From an uncultured Coriobacteriaceae bacterium (GTDB lineage Bacteria > Actinomycetota > Coriobacteriia > Coriobacteriales > QAMH01): 5,156 nt of DNA. Every line of letters begins with the position of its first letter. Position 1 is the first letter of the stretch. The stretch is taken from NCBI GenBank assembly GCA_900556425.1, contig USOR01000078.1, forward strand, positions 1-5,156, written 5' to 3'. Below are positions 1-5,156 of the stretch, one piece after another. Both the position numbers and the translations under genes were made by a program. The notes under the pieces were generated by a model, which was given only the letters and a program-made list of their open reading frames with translations, did not search any database and was not told where the DNA came from.

Positions 1-1224
1 CGGCTTGCGAGCCGTCGCGAGGCGACCGAGACGCAGTGATGCAACGAAGAAGAAGGCTGCGAGCGCTAATAAGGCAACTGGTAGCACAACGAGCATGAGC
101 GTATCGAAGCTAAAGTAGTTGCGGTTGATGACGGAGCTGCCCGCCGGCAAGTTTGACGTCGATAGCCCGTGGTCGCTCAGCACCTGCTGATCGAAGATAT
201 AGCCGAGCGTGCCGTCCTTCACGAGCTCGATTTCCGCGGGTCGCGTGCCATTGAGAACATGAATCGCGAGCTGTGCAGCACGCTGGCCGTCATTCTCCGG
301 ATCGAGGAAAGCCGATCCCGCAATCCCTCCCCCAACGCCACCGATGGTGGCACGGAAGACAGGGCATGAGCAGGCACCTGTAATATATGCGACGCTGTTA
401 TCGAGCGAGTAGACATTCCCGTAACGATCATTGTTCGCATCGAGCAGGAACACGATGGTATCCTTACTGGCACCGGCAACACTGGTGGCAAGCTCTTCGC
501 GCGTGAGCTGCGATGCGTTGATGTACGTCACCGTCATGCCCTCGAAGGACTTGAGCGCCTTGTCGAACTGCGCGCGATTGCCAATACCTGCAGGCGTCTC
601 GTCGATGATGGCGGTGAAGCTCGTCGCCTCAGGCATGAGCTTCTTCGTCGCCTGCATCATCGAGCCAACATAGCTTTGCTCCACCATGCCCGTCATGTAC
701 CCGCTCGAGGTCGCGTACAGCGCATGGCTGAAGTCATTAATGCCAAAGAACACGACAGGGGTGCTCGGGAACATGCTGTCGTGGTTGTTCTCCATGAAGT
801 ACAGCGCCTCGTCATCGGCGCAGATCACGGCCGCATAGCGCCCATGTTGCGCAACCTTTTGCCCAAGTTGGCTCACCCAGGCGTTGTAGGCATCGCTCCC
901 AAGCGGCGCGTTGTACGCGTCCATGTAGACGACATCGACGTTGACCGAGCTGCGCTCCATCACGTCGAGCACGCCATCACGCGCTCGTGGCGTATTGGCC
1001 TCAGACTCGTCATAGCTCATGATGAGCAGAATGTCCGCGACGGGCTGCGTGGTGCTCACGTATTGCACGGCCACCTGCTGAGTGCGCGAGGCGAGCCCGA
1101 AGTTGAAGATGAGGAGCCAAATACCGAGTACAGCACATACGATGGCAACAGCAATGAACCCGATCCGTCTTGCACGGTACCGGTTTGACTGAACCGTTCT
1201 ATGTTTGGTTTCAGCCTGTGCCAT
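1..1224 (-). CDS. Membrane sensor protein, N-terminal part: two TM helices flanking an ABC_sub_bind-type extracellular domain (3' end outside window)
   Basis: The frame from ATG at 1224 stays open for 408 codons to the left edge, so the C-terminus is missing. A basic N-terminus (RYRARR, about 15-20) precedes a first membrane helix (about 21-45). Residues 60-365 form an extracellular domain, and a second helix (about 375-397) is followed by the basic stretch RLGRLATARK entering the cytoplasm. The extracellular part has hallmarks of the ABC_sub_bind-like (PF04392-type, periplasmic-binding class I fold) sensor domain: ADILLIMSYDES at its start, VVYMDAYN, AAVICADDEAL, TPVVFFGINDF, and the late GGVGGGIAGSAF...GQRAAQLAIHVLNG block. 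In known proteins this domain sits between two helices and feeds a histidine kinase, GGDEF or similar output module. Which one follows here cannot be seen. The start is supported by a Shine-Dalgarno sequence at 1232-1238. An alternative is an atypical anchored binding protein, but the second helix and basic exit favour a signalling receptor. The ligand is unknown. Confidence 0.85.
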   Translation of the reverse strand, partial: MAQAETKHRTVQSNRYRARRIGFIAVAIVCAVLGIWLLIFNFGLASRTQQVAVQYVSTTQPVADILLIMSYDESEANTPRARDGVLDVMERSSVNVDVVYMDAYNAPLGSDAYNAWVSQLGQKVAQHGRYAAVICADDEALYFMENNHDSMFPSTPVVFFGINDFSHALYATSSGYMTGMVEQSYVGSMMQATKKLMPEATSFTAIIDETPAGIGNRAQFDKALKSFEGMTVTYINASQLTREELATSVAGASKDTIVFLLDANNDRYGNVYSLDNSVAYITGACSCPVFRATIGGVGGGIAGSAFLDPENDGQRAAQLAIHVLNGTRPAEIELVKDGTLGYIFDQQVLSDHGLSTSNLPAGSSVINRNYFSFDTLMLVVLPVALLALAAFFFVASLRLGRLATARKP

Positions 1225-1231
1225 CTCCAAA

Positions 1232-1238
1232 CTTCCTC
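1232..1238 (-). promoter_or_regulatory. Ribosome binding site of the sensor gene
   Basis: The minus strand reads GAGGAAG seven bases before the ATG at 1224. This is a good Shine-Dalgarno match at normal spacing and fixes the sensor's start codon. A further GGAG lies immediately before the ATG but is too close to serve. Confidence 0.75.
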
Positions 1239-1268
1239 ACAAATGCAGCGCTCTCTTCAAAGTAGCCT

Positions 1269-1297
1269 ATCATGTTATCAACAGGTTCCGTTGTAAC
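1269..1297 (-). promoter_or_regulatory. Candidate sigma70-type promoter for the sensor gene
   Basis: On the minus strand GTTACA (1292-1297, 4/6 match to TTGACA) and CATGAT (1269-1274, 4/6 match to TATAAT) are separated by 17 bases. Initiation would fall near 1262, about 38 bases before the start codon. The match is only moderate. The position between an upstream terminator-like hairpin and the sensor's RBS supports it. Both hexamers fall inside the dyad at 1271-1300. Confidence 0.35.
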
Positions 1298-1300
1298 ATG
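1271..1300. promoter_or_regulatory. 30-bp dyad (11-bp arms, one-base bulge): possible operator or leader hairpin
   Basis: CATGTTA (1271-1277) pairs with TAACATG (1294-1300), and CAAC (1279-1282) pairs with GTTG (1290-1293). T1278 is bulged and AGGTTCC (1283-1289) is the loop. All eleven pairs are Watson-Crick. No T-rich tract follows on either strand, so it is not a typical intrinsic terminator. Its overlap with both hexamers of the candidate promoter suggests an operator for a dimeric regulator. If transcription starts further upstream, it would instead be a leader RNA hairpin. Confidence 0.5.
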
Positions 1301-1307
1301 TAACAAC
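1290..1307. repeat. Tandem heptamer TGTAACA x2 inside an imperfect palindrome
   Basis: On the plus strand TGTAACA occurs twice in direct succession (1292-1298 and 1299-1305). The surrounding 18 bases, GTTGT-A-ACATGT-A-ACAAC, are symmetric except for an A/A mismatch in each half. One half also serves as an arm of the larger dyad at 1271-1300, so two alternative pairings share this sequence. It may be a protein binding site. Confidence 0.4.
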
Positions 1308-1341
1308 TCACCTCACCCGTTGGCACAGATGACCAACAGGG

Positions 1342-1378
1342 GCCATAAAATAAAGAGGGGCCCGCAAGGGGTCTCTCT
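1342..1378 (-). terminator. Likely intrinsic terminator downstream of the surface-protein operon
   Basis: On the minus strand AGAGAGACCC (1378-1369) faces GGGCCCCTCT (1363-1354) across the loop CTTGC. Eight of ten positions pair, with two A/C mismatches. The T-rich run TTATTTTAT follows immediately (1353-1345). It lies about 40 bases after the stop codon of the 881-residue protein. The stem is imperfect in this orientation. It pairs better, with G-U wobbles, on the plus strand, but no T-tract follows there. Confidence 0.5.
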
Positions 1379-1400
1379 CCTTAGCCGTACCTATGCGCGT

Positions 1401-1419
1401 AAAGGTTACAGGAACCTTT
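1401..1419 (-). other. Small perfect hairpin overlapping the stop codon
   Basis: AAAGGTT and AACCTTT form a perfect 7-bp inverted repeat around a 5-base loop, and the arm at 1413-1419 touches the TAA stop codon (1419-1421). No T-tract follows on the minus strand, so termination here is doubtful. It could stabilise the mRNA 3' end ahead of the T-tract hairpin at 1342-1378. Confidence 0.3.
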
Positions 1420-4064
1420 TATTCTTCCGTGGAATCCTCGTCGTCATCCTCGGAGTCTTCTTTGCCAAAGCCAAAGAATCGCGCAATCCTCTTGCGAAGG
1501 CGGAAGAAGAAACCGCCTGCTCCTGCACCGGCACCTGCAGCACCTGCTCCAGCTGCGCCCGCAGCTCCAGCGGCACTGGCGGCACCTGCAGCGCTTGCTG
1601 CCCCAGCGGCACCCGCAGCGGCAGCGCCTGCAGCTCCCGCTGCAGCAGCACCCGCACTGGCACCAGCAATGGACAGGCCAACGCCGACAACACCGGCAAC
1701 TGCCGCGACACCCACGCCAACAGCGGCGACGGTGCCCACGACCCTACCGGTATCGGTGGACAGGAAGTCCGCAATGCCACCAAAAACGCCCTTGTCCTCG
1801 GCGCCTATGGTCTGGATCTCCTCGATCTCGGGCACCTCGAACATACCCTCGGCAGCCTCGGCAATCTCGGCAGCCTCGGCAGTCGGAATACCACCTTTGC
1901 CGCTATTGCCGCCACGGCCGCCATAAGGCGTGTAGCCGTTGGCGCTACCGTTAAGGCTCGGGTCAACAGGCGGCGCAGGAGGCGTCGTGGGCCTGAGCGG
2001 ATCCGTAACAGGCACGTTCGGCGTGTTCGGATCGCCTGGATGCTCGTTAGGATCAGCGGCGGTGTCAAGAGTCCACATGGCATAGAGCGTGGAGGAGGCA
2101 CCGTCCTTGTCGGCCAGGATACCGGCCTTGATGAGCGCGGCGAGCGTCTCGTCAGTGCCCAGCGTGATACCCGTGCCGTCGGCCCTGGTGTTCCAGCCCG
2201 CAAAGAGGTAACGCTCGCGCTTGAGGGCGGCGGCCTTGGTCAGGATGTCCTTGCAGCCATAGGAAACGGTCATCGGAGCAGCCTCGCCCCAGCCGCCGTT
2301 GGCGTCGTAATTGATCGTATAAGTATTAGTGGCGAAAATCGCCGTGAGGGTGATGTTGTGGAAGAGCGAGTAACCGGTCTTCTCGTCCGCGTACTTCGAG
2401 AGACCCATAACGACCTCGGCCGTCAGCTTGTCACGGTCGCGAATGGTGTCGGGCATGTCGCCCAGCGTTCCGCTCGCCTTCCAGGTCACGAAGTGGTAGC
2501 CCTCGTTGGGGTAGGCGGTGACGCCGGCAAGGGTCTTGTCGGAGCTGCCCTTGATGAGGCCATCGCCCGCACTCACGGTCTGCGTCACCGTGGAGGTCTT
2601 GTCGCTGCTTCCGGACTGCACCTTGCCGCCGTTCTCGACGGTGTAGATGATGTCCACGAAGATCTGCTTCCACTGTGCGTAAAGCTTCATGACATAGTTA
2701 CTAGCGAGGACGCCAAGACCGGAGATATGCTCGCCAGCCCTATAGGCCGTGCCGCTACCATCGGGCTTGGTGTTCCAACCATCGAAGCTATAGCCAAAAC
2801 GCGTGAAGCCCGAATCGGCTATCGTGGCGCCATGCGCAATCGTGACTTGGGTAGCGTCGGTGCTTCCATCTTCGGTGCCATTGCCAAAGTAATTGATAGT
2901 CCAGTCGCGCTCGACCGCCGCATCGATGATCCAGCGCCACTCGATTCCGGGATACTCGCCATCTCCATATGGCATGCCGTGGGACGAGTTGCACACGACC
3001 GAAGTCGGCATGCCCTTGTCGTCCACGAGAATCGAGAGAGCATCGATCTTGTAGAGATCGAAGACATAGTAATAAGTGTGATCCACGCCATCAATCGTTT
3101 CCACGTACGGGACGATGTTCCAATAGGCATCATCTACCGGGGAAAGGACGAGGCGCAGCTCGGAAGTGTTGGTACGCGCGAGATAATATTGACCAATCTG
3201 CAAAAGATAAAATCCCGCATACGAACCATCGGAAATGGACGTGAGTTGCCAAAGGATGGTCTCTTCCATTTCCGGATTGTAAAAACTGGTTATTTGATTT
3301 TCATTTTCGCCCAACCAGAAGTTGTCGTTTTTGTCCCACCGGATGAAGTACTGTCCGCTCTCCAGTGGGCGCGACACATCGTATAGCGTGCCGGGGGGTG
3401 CATTGCTATCTTGAGACGAAAGGGTGATAGCAGTGTTTGCAAAGTCGCTGCTAGATTCGTATATTTCACCCTCATCGCCATTGTTGTCGGGAGTCACCGG
3501 AGTGGTAGCATCGCTCTCGTTTTGGACGGGGGCGGGTACCTCGTTCTTGTTCGAATCCTCGTTTTTGGAGTCGCCATTTTGCTCGCGACCATCCTCATCG
3601 AGGCTCGCATTCTGATCATTTTCTACAGGGTTCTCGTCAGTCGTGTCGGTCGCGTCCGCGTCGGCGGAATCGCCCTTCTCGGCATCCTCGGAAACCTCGT
3701 CCGTATCGAGCGTCTCATCGCCATTCTCGGCGGCTTCGGCGTCCTCGTTCGTTTTCACGTCCGTTGAAACGTTCTCTTCGCCCTGCTCAAGGCCTTCGGA
3801 ATCGTCTCCTGCGGCATCTTTGAGGGCCTTTTCGTCTGTGAGCGCCGTATTCGCCTTCTCAGGGCTTACGGCATCCAGCCCCTCATCCGAACCCATCTGG
3901 GTGTCGTTCAGGGCCTCAGACGCCAAAATATCGCCTTGCTTCTGCGCATCCAAATCGGACGCGGACGCGAGCGCCGGGGCGCCCAAGGCGAGCACGCCCA
4001 GACACAGCACCAGGGCCGCAGCGAGCAGCCCCAGTTTGCGCTGTATGTTCTGAGCACGCGTCAT
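1419..4064 (-). CDS. Large secreted surface protein with InlB-type repeats and a Gly/Ala-rich C-terminal membrane segment (881 aa)
   Basis: The protein is complete. In order it contains: a signal peptide (1-35); an acidic linker without aromatic residues (36-200); a Trp/Tyr-rich beta domain (about 226-382); an InlB-type A repeat (388-466); a divergent B repeat (468-580); a second A repeat (581-664); a Pro-rich linker (about 670-705); a Gly-rich stretch and an acidic helix; a hydrophobic segment (775-804); a 46-residue Ala/Gly tract (805-850); a cationic helix FFFRLRKRIARFF (852-864); and an acidic tail. The A repeats show YDANGG, GYSFDGWNTKPDGSGT and LYAQW, typical of the Listeria-Bacteroides repeat (PF09479). 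Such repeats are common in adhesins and surface proteins, so a role in attachment is inferred. No LPXTG motif is present, so anchoring by the C-terminal membrane segment is likely. The start overlaps the upstream stop by one base (TAATG), implying translational coupling to a related surface protein. No enzymatic motif was recognised. Confidence 0.9.
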   Translation of the reverse strand: MTRAQNIQRKLGLLAAALVLCLGVLALGAPALASASDLDAQKQGDILASEALNDTQMGSDEGLDAVSPEKANTALTDEKALKDAAGDDSEGLEQGEENVSTDVKTNEDAEAAENGDETLDTDEVSEDAEKGDSADADATDTTDENPVENDQNASLDEDGREQNGDSKNEDSNKNEVPAPVQNESDATTPVTPDNNGDEGEIYESSSDFANTAITLSSQDSNAPPGTLYDVSRPLESGQYFIRWDKNDNFWLGENENQITSFYNPEMEETILWQLTSISDGSYAGFYLLQIGQYYLARTNTSELRLVLSPVDDAYWNIVPYVETIDGVDHTYYYVFDLYKIDALSILVDDKGMPTSVVCNSSHGMPYGDGEYPGIEWRWIIDAAVERDWTINYFGNGTEDGSTDATQVTIAHGATIADSGFTRFGYSFDGWNTKPDGSGTAYRAGEHISGLGVLASNYVMKLYAQWKQIFVDIIYTVENGGKVQSGSSDKTSTVTQTVSAGDGLIKGSSDKTLAGVTAYPNEGYHFVTWKASGTLGDMPDTIRDRDKLTAEVVMGLSKYADEKTGYSLFHNITLTAIFATNTYTINYDANGGWGEAAPMTVSYGCKDILTKAAALKRERYLFAGWNTRADGTGITLGTDETLAALIKAGILADKDGASSTLYAMWTLDTAADPNEHPGDPNTPNVPVTDPLRPTTPPAPPVDPSLNGSANGYTPYGGRGGNSGKGGIPTAEAAEIAEAAEGMFEVPEIEEIQTIGAEDKGVFGGIADFLSTDTGRVVGTVAAVGVGVAAVAGVVGVGLSIAGASAGAAAAGAAGAAAAGAAGAASAAGAASAAGAAGAAGAGAAGAGAGAGGFFFRLRKRIARFFGFGKEDSEDDDEDSTEE
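1515..1652 (-). repeat. Low-complexity Ala/Gly-coding tract
   Basis: Codons 805-850 of the 881-residue protein encode almost only Ala and Gly, with three Ser, in AAGAAGAA-like runs. The DNA is a degenerate array of GCN/GGN codons rich in CTGCAG-like words. Such tracts can change length by slippage in steps of three. The opposite strand shows Pro/Ala-rich open frames that are only the antisense of this tract. Confidence 0.75.
2073..2324 (-). repeat. InlB-type A module (second copy in the 881-aa protein)
   Basis: Residues 581-664 run from TYTINYDANGGWG through FAGWNTRADGTG to TLYAMW, the Listeria-Bacteroides repeat pattern (PF09479-like). The DNA coding for WNTRADGTG (about 2170-2200) closely resembles the matching part of the neighbouring gene at 4542-4571. 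Confidence 0.8.
2325..2663 (-). repeat. Divergent InlB-like B module in the 881-aa protein
   Basis: Residues 468-580 (113 aa) carry YTVENGGKV, a DKTSTVTQTV stretch, GYHFVTW and a closing ITLTAIFATN. This matches the divergent InlB B-repeat type (PF18998-like). It aligns along its length with the 113-residue module at 4700-5038 in the neighbouring gene, through shared YTV-N, DK-S-VT, GYHFV-W and final A-F--N. Confidence 0.65.
2667..2903 (-). repeat. InlB-type A module (first copy in the 881-aa protein)
   Basis: Residues 388-466 run from WTINYFGNG through GYSFDGWNTKPDGSGTAY to MKLYAQWK. The signature GW-N-T-K-x-D-G-x-G-T and the closing LYAQW are diagnostic of the Listeria-Bacteroides repeat. 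Confidence 0.8.
2919..3389 (-). other. Region coding for a Trp/Tyr-rich beta domain, possibly beta-trefoil
   Basis: Residues about 226-382 of the 881-residue protein show three units. Each starts with an aromatic beta strand (GQYFIRW, GFYLLQI, YYYVFDLY) and ends in a Trp motif (LWQL at 271-274, YWNIV at 314-318, WRWII at 376-380). This threefold pattern resembles ricin-B-like beta-trefoils, which often bind carbohydrate. No exact QxW consensus is present, so the assignment is inference. The stretch 3181-3300 within it has only 38% GC. Confidence 0.35.
3420..3959 (-). repeat. Low-complexity acidic linker coding region
   Basis: Residues 36-215 of the 881-residue protein are rich in Asp, Glu, Asn, Ser, Thr and Ala. 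Residues 36-200 contain about 53 acidic against about 9 basic residues and no Phe, Trp, Tyr or Cys. This is expected to be a disordered stalk between the signal peptide and the first folded domain. Confidence 0.7.
3960..4064 (-). other. Signal peptide of the 881-aa protein
   Basis: A basic start (MTRAQNIQRK) is followed by a hydrophobic core (about 11-28) and an APALASAS cleavage region. Signal peptidase I cleavage is expected after Ala33 (ALA) or Ala35 (ASA). It directs export through the Sec pathway and supports the ATG at 4064 as the true start. Confidence 0.85.
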
Positions 4065-4082
4065 TAGTTCTCATCCTCTTCC
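4064..4082 (-). promoter_or_regulatory. Overlapping stop/start (TAATG) and ribosome binding site of the 881-aa gene
   Basis: The upstream gene ends in TAA at 4066-4064 and the downstream ATG begins at 4064, sharing one base. GGAAGAGG (4082-4075 on the minus strand) lies inside the upstream gene's end, ten bases before the ATG. This arrangement favours translational coupling and a shared transcript. Confidence 0.7.
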
Positions 4083-5156
4083 TCGCGGCGCCTGCGCGCG
4101 ATCACGAGCAGGAGCATCATGAGGGCCGCGATGCCGCAGACTGCCTCGAGCGTCAGCATCGTGAACTCGTCGCCGGTGCGCGGCGGACCATCGACCACGT
4201 AGCTGCCCTCGAAGACCGGCCTGATCTCGAGCGGGCCGAGTACGGTGAGCTCGCTCAGGTCGTTGATGAAGCCCGTGGTGACCTCGCCCGTGTCGGCATT
4301 GGTCATCGTGTACTCCCAGCCGGAGAAGCTGTGGCCCCAGTCGGCCCAGGGGTTCAGGCCCTCGATGAAGGACTGCGGGATCTTCTCGCCCCAGACCACA
4401 TCGGTGCCGCTGACGTTGACCGAGCCGCCATCCTTGGGAGGCAGGACGTTGACGCCGTAGGAGTTGATGCCCCACTCGGCGTAGAGCTTCATGCCCTCCT
4501 CGGGCATTACCAGACCGGTCTGGCCGAGCTCGTAGTGCGTGCCCGTACCGTCAGCCTTGGTGTTCCAGCCCTTGAGCGTGTGGTGGTTCATGCCGAAGTT
4601 GCTGCCACCGTCCAGGTTGAAGGTCAGACCATGGGCGGTCGAGAATGAGTCGATGGAACCGTAGCCACCGTTGGCGTCGTAGATGACGCTCGCGTCATCG
4701 TTGCGCTCGAAGCGAGCCATGTAGGTCGCAGCGTAGAGACGGCCGTCGTTGGCGTGCTTGTCGATGGACAGCTCGCTCTTGTCGTCGCGCAGCATCTTGA
4801 GGACGTTGGCGTAGGTGTTGTTGGCCATCGCCATCATCTGCGCCTGCATCTCGGGCGTCACGAGGACCCACTCGACGAAGTGGTAGCCAGGCTTGGCGGT
4901 AGCCACGGAGTGCAGCTGCGTGCCAGCCGAGGAACCCTCGCCCACGGGCTGCAGCGTGACGGCGCTCACCTTGTCGACGAAGCGGTCGATGCTGCCATGC
5001 TCCTCGTTGGAGACGGTGTAGGTGATCTCGATCTCGAGTTCCTTCCACTGAGCGTAGAGCGTGATGGTCTTCTGCTCGTGCTTCGGGTCGAGGTAGTCGG
5101 AGATCTGCTTGTAGGTCATGGTGTTGTCAATCTGCAGGCCCGTGCCGTCGGCCTTG
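4064..5156 (-). CDS. C-terminal part of a secreted InlB-repeat surface protein with sortase-like signal (5' end outside window)
   Basis: The frame is open from the right edge (first full codon at 5155) to TAA at 4066-4064, giving 363 visible residues. The ATG at 5119 is internal: the codons before it read KADGTG, the middle of an InlB-type repeat, so the true start lies outside. Visible modules are the end of an A repeat closing in LYAQW; a 113-residue divergent B repeat (YTVSNEEHG, GYHFVEW, YMARFERN); an A repeat (YDANGGYG, LKGWNTKADGTG, MKLYAEW); and a second B-like unit (DGGSVNV, GHSFSGWEY, IRPVFEG). The C-terminus has PPRTGDE, a hydrophobic helix and RRRREEEDEN, the layout of a sortase sorting signal with Pro in place of Leu. 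A cell-wall-attached adhesin or surface protein is inferred. It is co-transcribed, by a one-base overlap, with the related 881-residue protein. Confidence 0.9.
   Translation of the reverse strand, partial: KADGTGLQIDNTMTYKQISDYLDPKHEQKTITLYAQWKELEIEITYTVSNEEHGSIDRFVDKVSAVTLQPVGEGSSAGTQLHSVATAKPGYHFVEWVLVTPEMQAQMMAMANNTYANVLKMLRDDKSELSIDKHANDGRLYAATYMARFERNDDASVIYDANGGYGSIDSFSTAHGLTFNLDGGSNFGMNHHTLKGWNTKADGTGTHYELGQTGLVMPEEGMKLYAEWGINSYGVNVLPPKDGGSVNVSGTDVVWGEKIPQSFIEGLNPWADWGHSFSGWEYTMTNADTGEVTTGFINDLSELTVLGPLEIRPVFEGSYVVDGPPRTGDEFTMLTLEAVCGIAALMMLLLVIARRRREEEDEN
4067..4186 (-). other. Sortase-type cell wall sorting signal, variant PPRTG
   Basis: PPRTG (4172-4186) is followed by DEF, a hydrophobic stretch (MLTLEAVCGIAALMMLLLVI) and RRRR. 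Spacing and order match LPXTG sorting signals, where sortase cuts between Thr and Gly. The first position is Pro instead of Leu, so either a sortase with relaxed specificity or simple membrane anchoring is possible. Confidence 0.6.
4199..4471 (-). repeat. B-like module preceding the sorting signal
   Basis: This encodes INSYGVNVLPPKDGGSVNV, then GHSFSGWEY and a closing LEIRPVFEG. The GG-V, G-SF-GW and PVFE elements match the divergent InlB-like type, though less clearly than the module at 4700-5038. Confidence 0.45.
4472..4699 (-). repeat. InlB-type A module in the partial upstream gene
   Basis: This runs from DDASVIYDANGGYG through LKGWNTKADGTGTHY to MKLYAEW and is a typical Listeria-Bacteroides repeat. 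The DNA for its GWNTKADGTG core (about 4542-4571) is nearly the same as that at 2170-2200. Confidence 0.8.
4700..5038 (-). repeat. Divergent InlB-like B module in the partial upstream gene
   Basis: The unit is 113 residues, from EIEITYTVSNEEHG through GYHFVEW to YMARFERN. It matches the unit at 2325-2663 in length, position between two A modules, and key residues. Confidence 0.65.
5042..5156 (-). repeat. End of an InlB-type A module, cut by the window edge
   Basis: Visible residues start at KADGTG and finish at TLYAQWKE, the second half of an A repeat. Its GW-N-T part lies beyond the right edge. Confidence 0.7.

Noticed and set aside
676..1188. 170-codon plus-strand frame inside the sensor gene
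   Set aside because: The minus strand has a continuous 408-codon frame with clear ABC_sub_bind-type motifs over the same bases. The plus product has no recognisable features.
1742..1780. STDTG before the C-terminal hydrophobic segment of the 881-residue protein as a sortase motif
   Set aside because: It lacks the Leu-Pro positions, and the hydrophobic part after it is followed by an atypical long tract instead of a short helix and basic tail.
1393..1926. Plus-strand frame coding for a Pro/Ala-rich protein
   Set aside because: It is the exact antisense of the Ala/Gly tract and repeats its periodicity. It has no domain.
1272..3386. 704-codon open frame on the plus strand, antisense to the 881-residue gene
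   Set aside because: Its product has runs of Cys/Ser/Thr/Gly and Arg opposite the Ala/Gly tract and no recognisable domain. The minus frame has a signal peptide, known repeats and an RBS. The open frame is a by-product of GC-rich codon bias.
4002..4004. Cys21 in the signal peptide as a lipobox cysteine
   Set aside because: The preceding residues are Leu-Val-Leu, without the small residue needed at -1, and the Cys lies within the hydrophobic core. A signal peptidase I site (ALASA) follows.
5117..5119. ATG as start of a 351-residue protein
   Set aside because: The codons before it continue the InlB-type repeat (KADGTG) in frame, there is no signal peptide after it, and a protein with a C-terminal sorting signal needs one. 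It is an internal methionine.
1..5156. tRNA, rRNA, CRISPR array, insertion sequence or phage elements
   Set aside because: No cloverleaf, spaced identical repeats, transposase motif or terminal inverted repeats were seen. The repeats present are protein-coding modules.

Overview
The window looks like part of the chromosome of a high-GC, probably host-associated Gram-positive bacterium. The best guess is an actinomycete of the class Coriobacteriia, such as an Eggerthellaceae or Collinsella/Olsenella relative. This rests on three things: GC-rich codons, long secreted proteins built from InlB-type repeats with a sortase-like C-terminus, and a membrane sensor with an extracellular ABC_sub_bind-type domain. 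No marker gene is present, so the taxonomy is inference.

Every gene I can support lies on the minus strand. Read in the direction of transcription, from right to left, the layout is as follows. (1) 5156-4064 is the 3' part of a large secreted protein made of alternating InlB-type modules and ending in a sortase-like signal (PPRTG, hydrophobic helix, RRRR). (2) 4064-1419 is a complete 881-residue secreted protein that overlaps gene 1 by one base (TAATG). It has a signal peptide, a long acidic linker, a Trp-rich beta domain, the same A-B-A module order, a Pro-rich linker, and an unusual Gly/Ala-rich hydrophobic C-terminus followed by a cationic helix and an acidic tail. (3) 1418-1225 is a 194-bp intergenic region with a likely intrinsic terminator, a strong dyad overlapping a candidate promoter, and a clear ribosome binding site. 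(4) 1224-1 is the N-terminal 408 residues of a transmembrane sensor whose cytoplasmic output domain lies beyond the left edge.

Genes 1 and 2 form a translationally coupled pair of related surface proteins with different C-terminal anchors. They could act together as adhesins or as a cell-surface complex. Gene 4 has its own apparent promoter after a terminator, so it is probably a separate transcription unit. A role in regulating the surface proteins is possible but not shown. No RNA gene, CRISPR array, insertion sequence or plus-strand gene could be supported. The long plus-strand open frames are antisense shadows of the GC-rich genes.
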